NCBI GenBank assembly: GCA_963677695.2
Contig: CAXXUJ010000002.1
Location: 620,001 to 684,000, forward strand
Direction of reading: 5' to 3'
DNA length: 64,000 bases
Source: SABI01 sp963677695
GTDB taxonomy: Bacteria; Spirochaetota; Spirochaetia; Sphaerochaetales; Sphaerochaetaceae
Shown here: one piece after another, positions 18,061-25,722 of the stretch
Numbering within the stretch: position 1 is the stretch's first letter
How the letters are laid out: each line of letters starts with the position of its first letter
Made by a program: the position numbers and the translations under genes
Notes under the pieces: generated by a model
What the model saw: only the letters and a program-made list of their open reading frames with translations
The model's database searches: none
What the model was told of the DNA's origin: nothing

Positions 18061-18537
18061 TTAAAACGGAATGTCATCATCGAACTGTTCCGGTCCGGGG
18101 AATGAGGAAGGAGCACTCGCATTTCTGTTTGAAGGTGCGGGAGCCGACTGTGTCTGGTATCCTCCATTCTGGTTATAGGAACCGCGTTCGTTCTGACTTG
18201 AATTCCCTGAGTTGCCTCCCAGGAGCTGGATCGAATTGGCTACAATCTCGATTCTACTGCGGCTCTGACCATCCTGCTCCCACCGGCTCTGGCGGAGCTC
18301 ACCGCTCACACAAACCTGACGACCTTTACTGAGATAGGAATTGAGAACTTCTCCCTGTCTTCCCCACACGGTGACATCAAAAAAGCTCACTTCCTCTTCT
18401 CTTGCATCGCCTGACCTCTTCGTACGATTTACTGCAAGAGAGAAACGACCTACCGCCGTTCCGCTGTTAAGGTATCTGAGCTCCATATCACGAGTAAGTC
18501 TTCCGACAAGGACCACGCTGTTGATATCGTTAGCCAT
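18061..18537 (-). CDS. ssb: Single-stranded DNA-binding protein
   Basis: 158 residues. The OB-fold occupies the first 105 residues (NSVVLVGRLTRDMELRYLNS, VSFFDVTVWGRQGEVL). A Gly/Asn/Ser/Gln-rich linker follows, and the protein ends in the acidic tip DDDIPF, which binds replication and repair partners. Complete, of typical length, and in the standard rpsF-ssb-rpsR order. Confidence 0.97.
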   Translation of the reverse strand: MANDINSVVLVGRLTRDMELRYLNSGTAVGRFSLAVNRTKRSGDAREEEVSFFDVTVWGRQGEVLNSYLSKGRQVCVSGELRQSRWEQDGQSRSRIEIVANSIQLLGGNSGNSSQNERGSYNQNGGYQTQSAPAPSNRNASAPSSFPGPEQFDDDIPF

Positions 18538-18563
18538 ACGTTATACTCCTGTTAGATTTGGAT

Positions 18564-18845
18564 TTATTTTTCCTTTACGACAAACAGGAATTTCATGACC
18601 GGCTGCATGAGTCTGAAGGCATGTTCAAGCGTCACAATGACGGCAGGGTCTGCGCTCAGTTCCATGTAATGGTAGTGACCTTTGTCCTGTTTCTTGATCT
18701 GGTATGCGAGGTTCCGCACTCCCATATCTTCACTCTTGGTGACTTCGACCTGAGCTGCAGCGAACTCTTCGTTCACTTTCTCAAGTCCCTTTACCGCAGC
18801 ATCTTCAGACGGATCCAAGATGACGGTGAATTCATAGTTTCTCAT
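18564..18845 (-). CDS. rpsF: 30S ribosomal protein S6
   Basis: 93 residues, the normal bS6 length. Starts MRNYEFTVILDPSEDAAVKG and contains RNLAYQIKKQDKGHYHYMEL, typical of the family. First gene of the minus-strand replication and translation cluster. AAGGAG lies six bases before ATG. A small hairpin in its leader may be the S6:S18 feedback site. Confidence 0.97.
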   Translation of the reverse strand: MRNYEFTVILDPSEDAAVKGLEKVNEEFAAAQVEVTKSEDMGVRNLAYQIKKQDKGHYHYMELSADPAVIVTLEHAFRLMQPVMKFLFVVKEK

Positions 18846-18868
18846 AGTTCCTCCTTACGGACTATATG

Positions 18869-18885
18869 ATCCACGCACGGTGGAT
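18869..18885 (-). promoter_or_regulatory. Candidate S6:S18 leader hairpin upstream of rpsF
   Basis: On the minus strand ATCCAC and GTGGAT pair across CGTGC, exposing CCG next to the stem, 12-15 bases before the rpsF ribosome site. The published S6:S18 leader motif also presents a CCG beside a small hairpin. The match is short and judged by eye. Confidence 0.35.
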
Positions 18886-18936
18886 AAAGAGGTCACGATA
18901 ACCTAACACGGAGGTCAGGTGAATGTCAAGGCAAAA

Positions 18937-18963
18937 CAAAACCGCCGGAGCGACCGGCGGTTT
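18937..18963 (-). terminator. Rho-independent terminator of the 30-codon ribosomal gene
   Basis: AAAACCGCCGG (18937-18947) pairs with CCGGCGGTTTT (18953-18963) around AGCGA. Read on the minus strand the GC stem is followed by TTTTGTTTTG, so it ends the short gene at 18989-19081 and insulates rpsF from it. Confidence 0.88.
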
Positions 18964-18988
18964 TGCGATTCAGATTGCTCAAGAAATA

Positions 18989-19081
18989 TTATTTCTTGTT
19001 CTTATGTCTATTCTTTCTAAGCTTTTTCTTTCGCTTATGTGTTGCAATCTTATGTCTTTTTCTTTTTCTACCACAAGGCAC
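18989..19081 (-). CDS. Small basic ribosomal protein, COX24/AURKAIP1 (bS22-like) type, 30 aa
   Basis: Thirty residues, 19 of them Lys, Arg or His. It starts MPCGRKRKRHKIATHKRKKK and ends RKNRHKNKK. This matches the very short AURKAIP1/COX24-domain proteins annotated in spirochaetes and Bacteroidetes, relatives of mitochondrial mS38 that bind near the decoding centre. GTG start (19081) has AAGGAG seven bases upstream. A complete transcription unit surrounds it: a TTGACG-N17-CATAAT promoter upstream and a strong terminator 26 bases after the stop. It is easily missed because of its size. Confidence 0.85.
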   Translation of the reverse strand: MPCGRKRKRHKIATHKRKKKLRKNRHKNKK

Positions 19082-19122
19082 AATAGGACTCCTTACCGAT
19101 AAGTTTTGTAATTACGAACGCT

Positions 19123-19151
19123 ATTATGGAGTGAATAACAATTAACGTCAA
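19123..19151 (-). promoter_or_regulatory. Sigma70-type promoter of the 30-codon ribosomal gene
   Basis: Minus strand: -35 TTGACG (19146-19151), 17-base spacer, -10 CATAAT (19123-19128). Predicted start of transcription is near 19116, giving a leader of about 35 bases. Confidence 0.8.
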
Positions 19152-19255
19152 GGGTATGGGTAAATTGTTTCATGATATTCCTTCTTACATCAGCGATATC
19201 AGGGGTTCCATGACCAAATATATCATTGCACCTATGAAAAATGGATAAGCAGCAG

Positions 19256-19261
19256 TATACT
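19256..19261 (+). promoter_or_regulatory. Candidate -10 element of murD
   Basis: TATACT lies ten bases before the murD ATG, inside the perfect palindrome CAGTATACTG. No good -35 and no Shine-Dalgarno are seen, so murD may have a leader of only a few bases. The rest of 19152-19271 shows nothing recognisable. Confidence 0.4.
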
Positions 19262-19271
19262 GTTCTCAATT

Positions 19272-20504
19272 ATGAATGTTCTAATTTTCGGGCTTGGCCT
19301 CCATGGAGGTGGGGCCTCAGCCGCCCGTTATTATGCCCAAAAGGGTGACACCGTCTGCGTAACAGACATGAACAGCGCCTCGCAGCTTCAATCTCAGATT
19401 GATACTCTTTCCGATCTCTCGATCTCTTATACTCTGGGAGGACACACAGGAGAAGATATTGAATGGGCAGATATGATCATAAAGAGTCCCGCTGTCAGTC
19501 CCGCCCATCCCCTTCTTGCCCATCAGGATAACCTCATCACAACAGATATCATCGAACTGCTCTCCTACTGTTCATCCCGACCTGAAATCACGCTGATCGG
19601 GGTGAGCGGAACCAAGGGAAAAAGTTCCTCAGTGAATACTCTTAAACAGATCCATACAGATATGGGAGAGAAGGTATTCATAAGCGGAAATATTGGAATA
19701 AGCGGATTCGAAACACTCACACAACTTCAGAGGACCTCTGGTCCCTGCATCCTGATTTTAGAGCTTTCTTCCTTTCAGATACGTGACCTGTTCTGCTACG
19801 GAACACCGGAAGAATACCATTTCACTTCTCTTTTTCTCACTTCGATCTATGCTGACCATCAGGATTATTATGAAACCTTTCAGGAGTATGTGGAAGAGAA
19901 GCTTCTCCTCTACACCCTCCATCATTCGCACCTGTATATAAGTGAGCAGGCTTCTTCATTTCTTTCCTCGTACGACTATCCCATCCATACCGATGCTTCA
20001 GTCTATTCATCACTCTATCAATTGTACGGAAGGAAAGAACCGGAACAAAAGGAGATGCTCCCACATAGGAACTCCCTGGTGGGTATGAGCGGATACCTTT
20101 CGTGGTATGATGATTCAGCGGCAACTATTCCAGAAGCGACGCTGTTCACGCTCTCCCGTCATGATCGTCCCTTCATACTGATCTGCGGAGGTTCGGACAA
20201 ACACTGTGATTATGCGATACTGAGAGAGAGTTTTCTTGAGGCGGTGAGTGTCATCCTTCTCTCAGGCGAGGCAACCTCAAGGGGAATGATTCCTATACTC
20301 CAGCATGAAGGGGTACGGTACCACGGTCCGTTTGGTTCTATGAATGAAGCTGTCATGTGTGCACGAAGGATCGCTCCCTGCATCGACCCGATAGATGTCA
20401 TTCTTTCACCTGCCGCTGCAAGCTTCTCTCTCTTTGCGAACTCGGATGAGCGGGGAGATATCTTCATCGAATCCGTCAATGCTCTCTTGCACGGGAAAGC
20501 CTGA
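19272..20504 (+). CDS. murD: UDP-N-acetylmuramoylalanine--D-glutamate ligase
   Basis: 410-residue Mur ligase that adds D-Glu to UDP-MurNAc-L-Ala in the cytoplasm. ATP loop GVSGTKGKSSS (around 113-123), the MurD-type ELSSFQIRD, DHQDYY, the C-terminal domain start CGGSDKHCDY, and LSPAAASFSLFANSDERGD are visible. The P-loop has Lys where most Mur ligases have Asn (GTNGK), and the protein is about 40 residues shorter than typical MurD. It shows that peptidoglycan precursors are made. Tail-to-tail overlap of 29 bases with the FemAB-like gene. Confidence 0.9.
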   Translation: MNVLIFGLGLHGGGASAARYYAQKGDTVCVTDMNSASQLQSQIDTLSDLSISYTLGGHTGEDIEWADMIIKSPAVSPAHPLLAHQDNLITTDIIELLSYCSSRPEITLIGVSGTKGKSSSVNTLKQIHTDMGEKVFISGNIGISGFETLTQLQRTSGPCILILELSSFQIRDLFCYGTPEEYHFTSLFLTSIYADHQDYYETFQEYVEEKLLLYTLHHSHLYISEQASSFLSSYDYPIHTDASVYSSLYQLYGRKEPEQKEMLPHRNSLVGMSGYLSWYDDSAATIPEATLFTLSRHDRPFILICGGSDKHCDYAILRESFLEAVSVILLSGEATSRGMIPILQHEGVRYHGPFGSMNEAVMCARRIAPCIDPIDVILSPAAASFSLFANSDERGDIFIESVNALLHGKA

Positions 20505-21444
20505 TCTCTTCGGCCTTCCTGTACAGCGGGTACATGAGAGGATTGCACACAACATCAACACTCTTCTCCCGTTTTTCAATATGACCTCCGAAAGAGGTTT
20601 TGAATAGGTTCAGGCTGCTGAGATGGTGACCCTCTTCCCCGATCCCGTGAAGATCATACACCTTCAGTCCTGCGTCGCAGGCATAGGAGATCACGGCATC
20701 CTGAAGAAGGTATCCTGCAGAGAATGGAAGATCCCGGGCGGTTGCACCGAAGAGGTAGAGCATGTGATCCTCGTTTTCCAGCGTTATGACCCCTCCGACA
20801 ATTTCATGTTCATGGAGTGCCAGAAAGAGGTTCGCCCCCTCCTGTTTCATCACTCCTTCTATATATGCTTTACTTCTTGCCCCGAATCCGTCTCTCACTG
20901 AAGTTTCCTGGTACAGCTGATACCACCTGTCAAATGCAGGAGGGTCATCATGGTACAGGATCGTATCGGCTCCGGCCTCGCGGCTTTTCCTGAGAGCACG
21001 TTTCGCCCTCTTGGCATATGATGAGCGAGCATCCTCAGAAAATTCAGGAAGATCAATCATGACCGTGGCACTCGGCTGTATGGAGTAATCACACCTGTGC
21101 ACCCCTCTCACCTTATCGGTGATGAGAAGGTGCGAACCGTAGGAGAGTTCATACCTGATGAAAAGGAAATGAAGGCTTGTCAGTCTTCTTACCTCTTCAG
21201 TGATCTCCTTCAGTTCTTCCGGTGAAACATCACTCAGATCCGCATAAGGAACATACCCTATCCTGAAGAGGGTGAAAGATTTTGAGAGAACCAAAAGATA
21301 GGTGTGACGTGAGGATAGATAAAACGGATGGGCATCCCATCCGTTCATCTGTTTTATGTGAGCCCACTGGCTACCTGCCAGCGGGTGTCCTGTATGAGGG
21401 AGTTCATCTATCCTGATAGGTTTGAGATGAACAGTTTCACTCAT
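20476..21444 (-). CDS. FemAB/FemX-like aminoacyltransferase (GNAT fold)
   Basis: 322 residues, no signal peptide. The layout of two GNAT-like halves, with YAKRAKRALRKSREAGADTI around residue 150 and VGGVITLENEDHMLYLFGAT then LLQDAVISYACDAG, fits the FemAB family. These proteins transfer amino acids from aminoacyl-tRNA to lipid-linked peptidoglycan precursor. Start overlaps the metG stop as ATGA, so it is co-expressed with a tRNA charging enzyme, which suits tRNA use. The substrate amino acid is unknown; a general GNAT acyltransferase is the alternative. Confidence 0.72.
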   Translation of the reverse strand: MSETVHLKPIRIDELPHTGHPLAGSQWAHIKQMNGWDAHPFYLSSRHTYLLVLSKSFTLFRIGYVPYADLSDVSPEELKEITEEVRRLTSLHFLFIRYELSYGSHLLITDKVRGVHRCDYSIQPSATVMIDLPEFSEDARSSYAKRAKRALRKSREAGADTILYHDDPPAFDRWYQLYQETSVRDGFGARSKAYIEGVMKQEGANLFLALHEHEIVGGVITLENEDHMLYLFGATARDLPFSAGYLLQDAVISYACDAGLKVYDLHGIGEEGHHLSSLNLFKTSFGGHIEKREKSVDVVCNPLMYPLYRKAEEIRLSRAREH

Positions 21445-23621
21445 CAGCCGATCTCGCCGTTCACGTAGGTGTGAACCTTCAGAGGTGCACCTTCGGTTCC
21501 AACCGGCTTACCGTCAATCTTCACGATTCCATCTTCGCTGACAAGGGCGAAATCAAAGAAGATATCAGCCTTGAGCTGTTTTCTTTCAGCAGGCATCACA
21601 GTCCCTTCAGGAAGGAAGGGGGTCCCTGGTTCGACATCATCTGCGAATATCACCTCACAGGTCGTGTGGGGTTCTGCGGCAGGATCGCTTGCAGCGAGAA
21701 GCATCCCTCGGGACTTCACCGAACGGAAGTTCGCAGGTTTCAGGTTTTCAACGAGAATGATATTGCGACCAAGCAGTTCTTCCTTCTTATAATAAGGAAC
21801 AATTGAAGAGACAATCTGAGTCTTCTCCTCTTTACCTGTATCGAGCTGGATGATGTAGAGGAACTCACCCTTCGGGTGCTGTTCGATCTCCACGATCTTT
21901 CCTGCAATAAGGGATACTCTGTCTGCAAAATCCTGTGCGACACTTACCTGCTGTTCTGTTTCAACTTCCATCTTCGTTTCCTGTTTTCCTTTATATGTGT
22001 TTCTTAATTCTTCGATTCTTTCATCCTCGAGCTTGGTGAACAGGTGTTCGATCTCCTTAAGCTCCCCTATTCCACTCTCACTACCGAGCATATCATAGGT
22101 TGTTTTCTCAGCACTGATGAAAGAGAGGATCCGTCTCGATGCATCGGGCATGAACGGCTGAACGAGGAATCCGATATCACGAATGAGAATGAGCAGGGTC
22201 TTGAGCAGACTTCCTGCAGCCTCCGGATTCTCTTTTCTCATCTTCCATGGCTCTCCATCCTGGAACGCCTTATTGCCCAGTGAGGAAAGGACGAGGATTT
22301 CACGAAGTGCGTCTCTGAGATCTGCATGTTCGAATGCATTGTCTATCACCTTCTCCTGTTCTTGAATCTGTGAAAGCAGTTCAGGATCGACGCTGTAAGC
22401 GGAGAGATCTCCTTCATAGAATTTACCGACAAAAGAGAGGGTTCTGTTCACCAGGTTTGAAATATTTCCGATCAGTTCCTTGTTCACTTTCTCCTGGAAA
22501 TCCTTCCAGGTGAACATGACATCGGCCTTTTCAGGTCTGTTATAGAAAAGGTAGAAGCGCCACACATCTGCAGGAATGCCTGTATCCTGTACGTCATTAC
22601 CGAAGATACCGACTCCGAGGGATTTGGAGAATTTCCCGTCCTCGTAGTTGAGGTACTCTGAGGAACTCATATGGTGGAGCATCGTCCACGGGTCGCCGGT
22701 TGCTAGGAGGGATGAGGGGAAGATAACGGTATGGAATGGAATATTATCCTTTCCAATGAACTGGAACAGTTCAACATCATCGTTGTTATGCCACCAATCC
22801 TTCCACTGGTCGGTGTATTCTGCTGTGATGGAGATATAACCGATGGGAGCATCAAACCAGACATAGAATACCTTGTCTTCAAACCCTTCCTTCGGTACGG
22901 GAATACCCCATTTAAGGTCACGGGTGATCGCCCGTTCCTTCAATCCGTCACGGATCCATCCCTTAGTGACCTGAATGGCGTTCTTTGCCCAGAAACCATC
23001 AACTGAGGCAGTGTCCATCCACTCCTGAAGGAGGGGGAGCGCCTTGGGCAGGTCAATATAGAGGTGTTTCGTACTTTTCATCACCGGAGTGTTTCCGCAC
23101 ACGGAACAAGTCGGCTTAATCAGTTCCGATGGATCAAGGAGGGACTGACAGGAATCACACTGATCTCCTCTCGCACCCTCGGCTCCGCACTTCGGACAAA
23201 TCCCTGTCACGAACCGGTCAGCGAGGAAACGGTCATCATGCTCGCAGTAGAGCTGTTCGATCGTCTGCTCTGTGATATAACCAGCGGCATCAACCTTCTT
23301 GAAGATATCCTGCACAATCTCAGTCTGGTAGTGGGAGCTCGTCCGTCCGAAATGGTCGAAATCGATCTCAAACCACTTGTAAATATCACGATGGATCACA
23401 TGGTATCGGTCACAGAGTTCTCTGGGGGTCACCCCTTCCTGGAGAGCACGGGTTTCACTGGCAGTTCCGTATTCATCTGTTCCGCAGACATAGAGGGTTT
23501 CATACCCTTTCATACGGCAGAAACGGGCGAAACAGTCGGCTGAGAGAACCTGAAGAAGGTTTCCCAGATGAGGAATATTGTTCACATACGGAAGCGCTGA
23601 GGTTACAAGTCGTTTTTTCAT
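21444..23621 (-). CDS. metG: Methionyl-tRNA synthetase
   Basis: About 725 residues, the long form. Class I motifs: HLGN in SALPYVNNIPHLGN and KFSKS in EDGKFSKSLGVG (a KMSKS variant). A double Cys knuckle CPKCG...CDSC and CSVCG lies in the connective region, the anticodon-binding domain follows, and a C-terminal tRNA-binding OB domain (about 580-725) is present. Start ATG 23621 gives the canonical MKKRLVTSALPY. No Shine-Dalgarno precedes it; instead a perfect-spacing promoter ends six bases upstream, so the mRNA is probably leaderless. GTG 23663 is the longer alternative. Confidence 0.96.
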   Translation of the reverse strand: MKKRLVTSALPYVNNIPHLGNLLQVLSADCFARFCRMKGYETLYVCGTDEYGTASETRALQEGVTPRELCDRYHVIHRDIYKWFEIDFDHFGRTSSHYQTEIVQDIFKKVDAAGYITEQTIEQLYCEHDDRFLADRFVTGICPKCGAEGARGDQCDSCQSLLDPSELIKPTCSVCGNTPVMKSTKHLYIDLPKALPLLQEWMDTASVDGFWAKNAIQVTKGWIRDGLKERAITRDLKWGIPVPKEGFEDKVFYVWFDAPIGYISITAEYTDQWKDWWHNNDDVELFQFIGKDNIPFHTVIFPSSLLATGDPWTMLHHMSSSEYLNYEDGKFSKSLGVGIFGNDVQDTGIPADVWRFYLFYNRPEKADVMFTWKDFQEKVNKELIGNISNLVNRTLSFVGKFYEGDLSAYSVDPELLSQIQEQEKVIDNAFEHADLRDALREILVLSSLGNKAFQDGEPWKMRKENPEAAGSLLKTLLILIRDIGFLVQPFMPDASRRILSFISAEKTTYDMLGSESGIGELKEIEHLFTKLEDERIEELRNTYKGKQETKMEVETEQQVSVAQDFADRVSLIAGKIVEIEQHPKGEFLYIIQLDTGKEEKTQIVSSIVPYYKKEELLGRNIILVENLKPANFRSVKSRGMLLAASDPAAEPHTTCEVIFADDVEPGTPFLPEGTVMPAERKQLKADIFFDFALVSEDGIVKIDGKPVGTEGAPLKVHTYVNGEIG

Positions 23622-23627
23622 ACCGTA

Positions 23628-23656
23628 ACTATACAGTCTGTGAACGTCTTTTTCAA
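23628..23656 (-). promoter_or_regulatory. metG promoter with -10 abutting the start codon
   Basis: Minus strand: TTGAAA (23651-23656), 17-base spacer, TATAGT (23628-23633), then six bases, then ATG. Transcription would begin at or next to the A of the start codon. Confidence 0.7.
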
Positions 23657-23663
23657 TCAGCAC

Positions 23664-24061
23664 GATGTGAAGAAATTTTCTGAATCCAGTCCAGACCTTT
23701 TGAGGTGATATATACTGATGGTTTTACTCATATATAAGGTTGAAGGAAAATCCATGTAAAGAAACCTCTCAATATTTTTTCGGTTCCCAATATGAAAGTC
23801 TACTCATCCCTAGCAACCAAGAATATGACAAAACAAGCAAACAACACTCTATTCATCATTCTTCCTTACATTTGTATCGCAGGGCTTCACACAGAGTAGT
23901 AGAAAATCTAGCAACCGTGTCGATGGTATTGAACAATGGGGACTGACATACTGAGCGACAGCATATAACCCGATTTTAAAAAAATTTTAAAATCATATGC
24001 ACAAAACGCTCCGGTGATCTGCAGGAATAATCTCCTGCGACGGAGAAATAGGGAGGTCAAT
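23664..24061. other. AT-rich intergenic region with a 23-bp palindrome
   Basis: No convincing gene in about 400 bases between metG and the delta-60 lipoprotein. It holds the inverted repeat GATTTTAAAA/TTTTAAAATC around AAA (23972-23994), and GCAGGA/TCCTGC (24021-24026 with 24033-24038) just before the lipoprotein ribosome site. A 68-codon open frame from 23740 has no ribosome site and no family features. Confidence 0.6.
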
Positions 24062-25381
24062 ATGACTAAACACAAACTCATTACTCTACTTTCAATCGTC
24101 ATGCTGTCGATCTTGATCGTACTAACCTCAGTCGGATGTTCCGTGAACTCTGATCCTACAGACAGCGACACAGGCAATAATGAGAGCACAGAACTCAGCA
24201 GCGATATCGCAAAGGACCCTGAGTTCGGAACTGCCGGAGTAGTCACTCTTCAAGGAGATTCAGGAAGAAACCTTTTTCTCTCAGATGATGGAAGTATCTT
24301 TGGATTGAGCATGAATTCTGAATCAGGAATCTATTACCTTGAGAAGTTTGATGCAACCGGCTCCGCTGTCACATCTTTCGGAACAGACGGTATAGTAGAG
24401 CTTGATATCACAGACTATATTCCAGGAGCAGATTTGTCATCCCGTGGAACTTGGATTTCAGGTATTAATGGGCTCAGCGACGGTTCGCTCATCATTGTCG
24501 GTGCAGGCAGTTCAACAGAATCAGGGCAGGTAGGATTTATACTCAAATTGACTGCTGTCGGAGAAGCGGACACCTCTTTCTACGTTGATGGAATCTTTGA
24601 TATCTCTGAAGTATCGGAGAGTACCGAAACCAATGGCGTATTCTTTCGACCTGTCGCCTCAGAAGACGGGCTTCTGTTATCGAGCAGCATCTCTGATGGA
24701 ACTCTATTCAAGCTGACGGAGGATGGTTTTGATCCCGTCTGGGGAGGAGATTCAGGGTTTGTTTTTTCCTCTGTCTTCACAGATGCAGGTTATACATCCG
24801 CCTATCTTAGCTCGTTAACCATTGATTCCGAGGGAAACTTACTCGGTTCCGGTCAGGCAAGTGTGTCTTCCACCAATTACGGTTTTGCAGTTGCACTGAA
24901 TTCCAGCGCAGAGCTTCTGACCTCAAAATTTACTGATGGAATGTATGCTTCGGTCGCTGCTGAAGGGAATCAGAAAAGTATCGGGCAGATTGTCATCGCC
25001 AATGACGGGACACTGTATGCAGTCATGGTTGAGTTAGATACACTGAACAGTAACGCAGTTGTAAAAGCAGAGCTCCTGCACTTCGATGCTTCCGGAGTAC
25101 TTGATCCTGATTTCGGAACCGATGGCTCTCTCGGCACGGAACGGATGGGGGCAGTCTTCTCCGATGCCGCCGGAGTGTACCTTATCGGATCAGCTGATGG
25201 GATTCCCGTCATGCAGCGGTACACGGAAGATGGGCTAGATGCCACCTTCAGCAGCGAAGGGACCTTCCACCCTCTCGGCGAATCAGTTACAGGAACGTTA
25301 TACAGTTTTGCACGTAATGGGAGCAAGATGTACATCGTTGGTACCGTAGATGGTCAGGGTGTCATTATCTCCTACAAATAA
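24062..25381 (+). CDS. Lipoprotein with delta-60 repeats
   Basis: 439 residues. N-terminal lipoprotein signal with the lipobox LTSVGC at about residues 22-27, followed by an acidic, Ser/Thr-rich linker. The body contains at least four delta-60-type units spaced about 60-100 residues apart, each around an FG-TDG motif: DPEFGTAGVV, VTSFGTDGIVEL, LDPDFGTDGSL and a weaker DTSFYVDGIF. These repeats are thought to form a beta-propeller on the cell surface or in the periplasm. GGGAGG six bases before ATG 24062 fixes the start. Monocistronic, with a terminator downstream. Function unknown. Confidence 0.75.
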   Translation: MTKHKLITLLSIVMLSILIVLTSVGCSVNSDPTDSDTGNNESTELSSDIAKDPEFGTAGVVTLQGDSGRNLFLSDDGSIFGLSMNSESGIYYLEKFDATGSAVTSFGTDGIVELDITDYIPGADLSSRGTWISGINGLSDGSLIIVGAGSSTESGQVGFILKLTAVGEADTSFYVDGIFDISEVSESTETNGVFFRPVASEDGLLLSSSISDGTLFKLTEDGFDPVWGGDSGFVFSSVFTDAGYTSAYLSSLTIDSEGNLLGSGQASVSSTNYGFAVALNSSAELLTSKFTDGMYASVAAEGNQKSIGQIVIANDGTLYAVMVELDTLNSNAVVKAELLHFDASGVLDPDFGTDGSLGTERMGAVFSDAAGVYLIGSADGIPVMQRYTEDGLDATFSSEGTFHPLGESVTGTLYSFARNGSKMYIVGTVDGQGVIISYK

Positions 25382-25441
25382 CATTCTATTGGGACAATTG
25401 TTGTAAAACTTTTTTTCTTACGATTGATTTTTCCCATATCC

Positions 25442-25488
25442 AGGCCAGTCAGGTATAGAAATATTCTTGACTGGTCTTTCTGTTTTTC
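25442..25488 (+). terminator. Terminator after the delta-60 lipoprotein
   Basis: AGGCCAGTCA (25442-25451) pairs with TGACTGGTCT (25468-25477) with one G-U pair, followed by TTCTGTTTTT. It lies 60 bases after the stop. Confidence 0.7.
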
Positions 25489-25583
25489 CATCCTTCCATT
25501 CTATGAATCCATACAGGCATAGGATCAGCAGACTGAGATCATGAGTACTCTGAGGTCTAAGGAGATCCACGTCATCACTGATC

Positions 25584-25592
25584 TGCTATAAT
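25584..25592 (+). promoter_or_regulatory. Extended -10 promoter candidate for hflKC
   Basis: TGCTATAAT is an extended -10 with a perfect TATAAT hexamer; the -35 is weak. It would give a leader of about 125 bases that contains CCGGGA/TCCCGG (25688-25702) just before the hflK ribosome site. Apart from this and the preceding terminator, 25382-25722 shows nothing recognisable. Confidence 0.55.
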
Positions 25593-25722
25593 TCCGCCCA
25601 TCCAGGCCCTCCAAACAGTAAGAAATCTATCATTCCTTCATTGTTTCATTGACCCTGAGGTGGAGAACTATTACATTGGAACTATGACCGGGACTATCCC
25701 GGATCCATTGAGGAGGAAAGAA

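Noticed and set aside
18861..18866. TATAGT as the -10 of rpsF
   Set aside because: The start would fall within the rpsF Shine-Dalgarno and cut off the leader hairpin; rpsF has a good ribosome site, unlike the leaderless genes.
18923..18928. TTGACA upstream of rpsF as its -35
   Set aside because: No acceptable -10 lies 16-18 bases downstream (TTAGGT or TAGGTA only), so the promoter was left unassigned.
18963..19145. A 60-codon plus-strand frame rich in Phe and Leu
   Set aside because: It is antisense to the 30-codon basic ribosomal gene; its hydrophobic look comes from reversed Lys/Arg codons.
23740..23946. A 68-codon plus-strand frame upstream of the delta-60 lipoprotein
   Set aside because: No ribosome site, no family features, and AT-rich intergenic composition.
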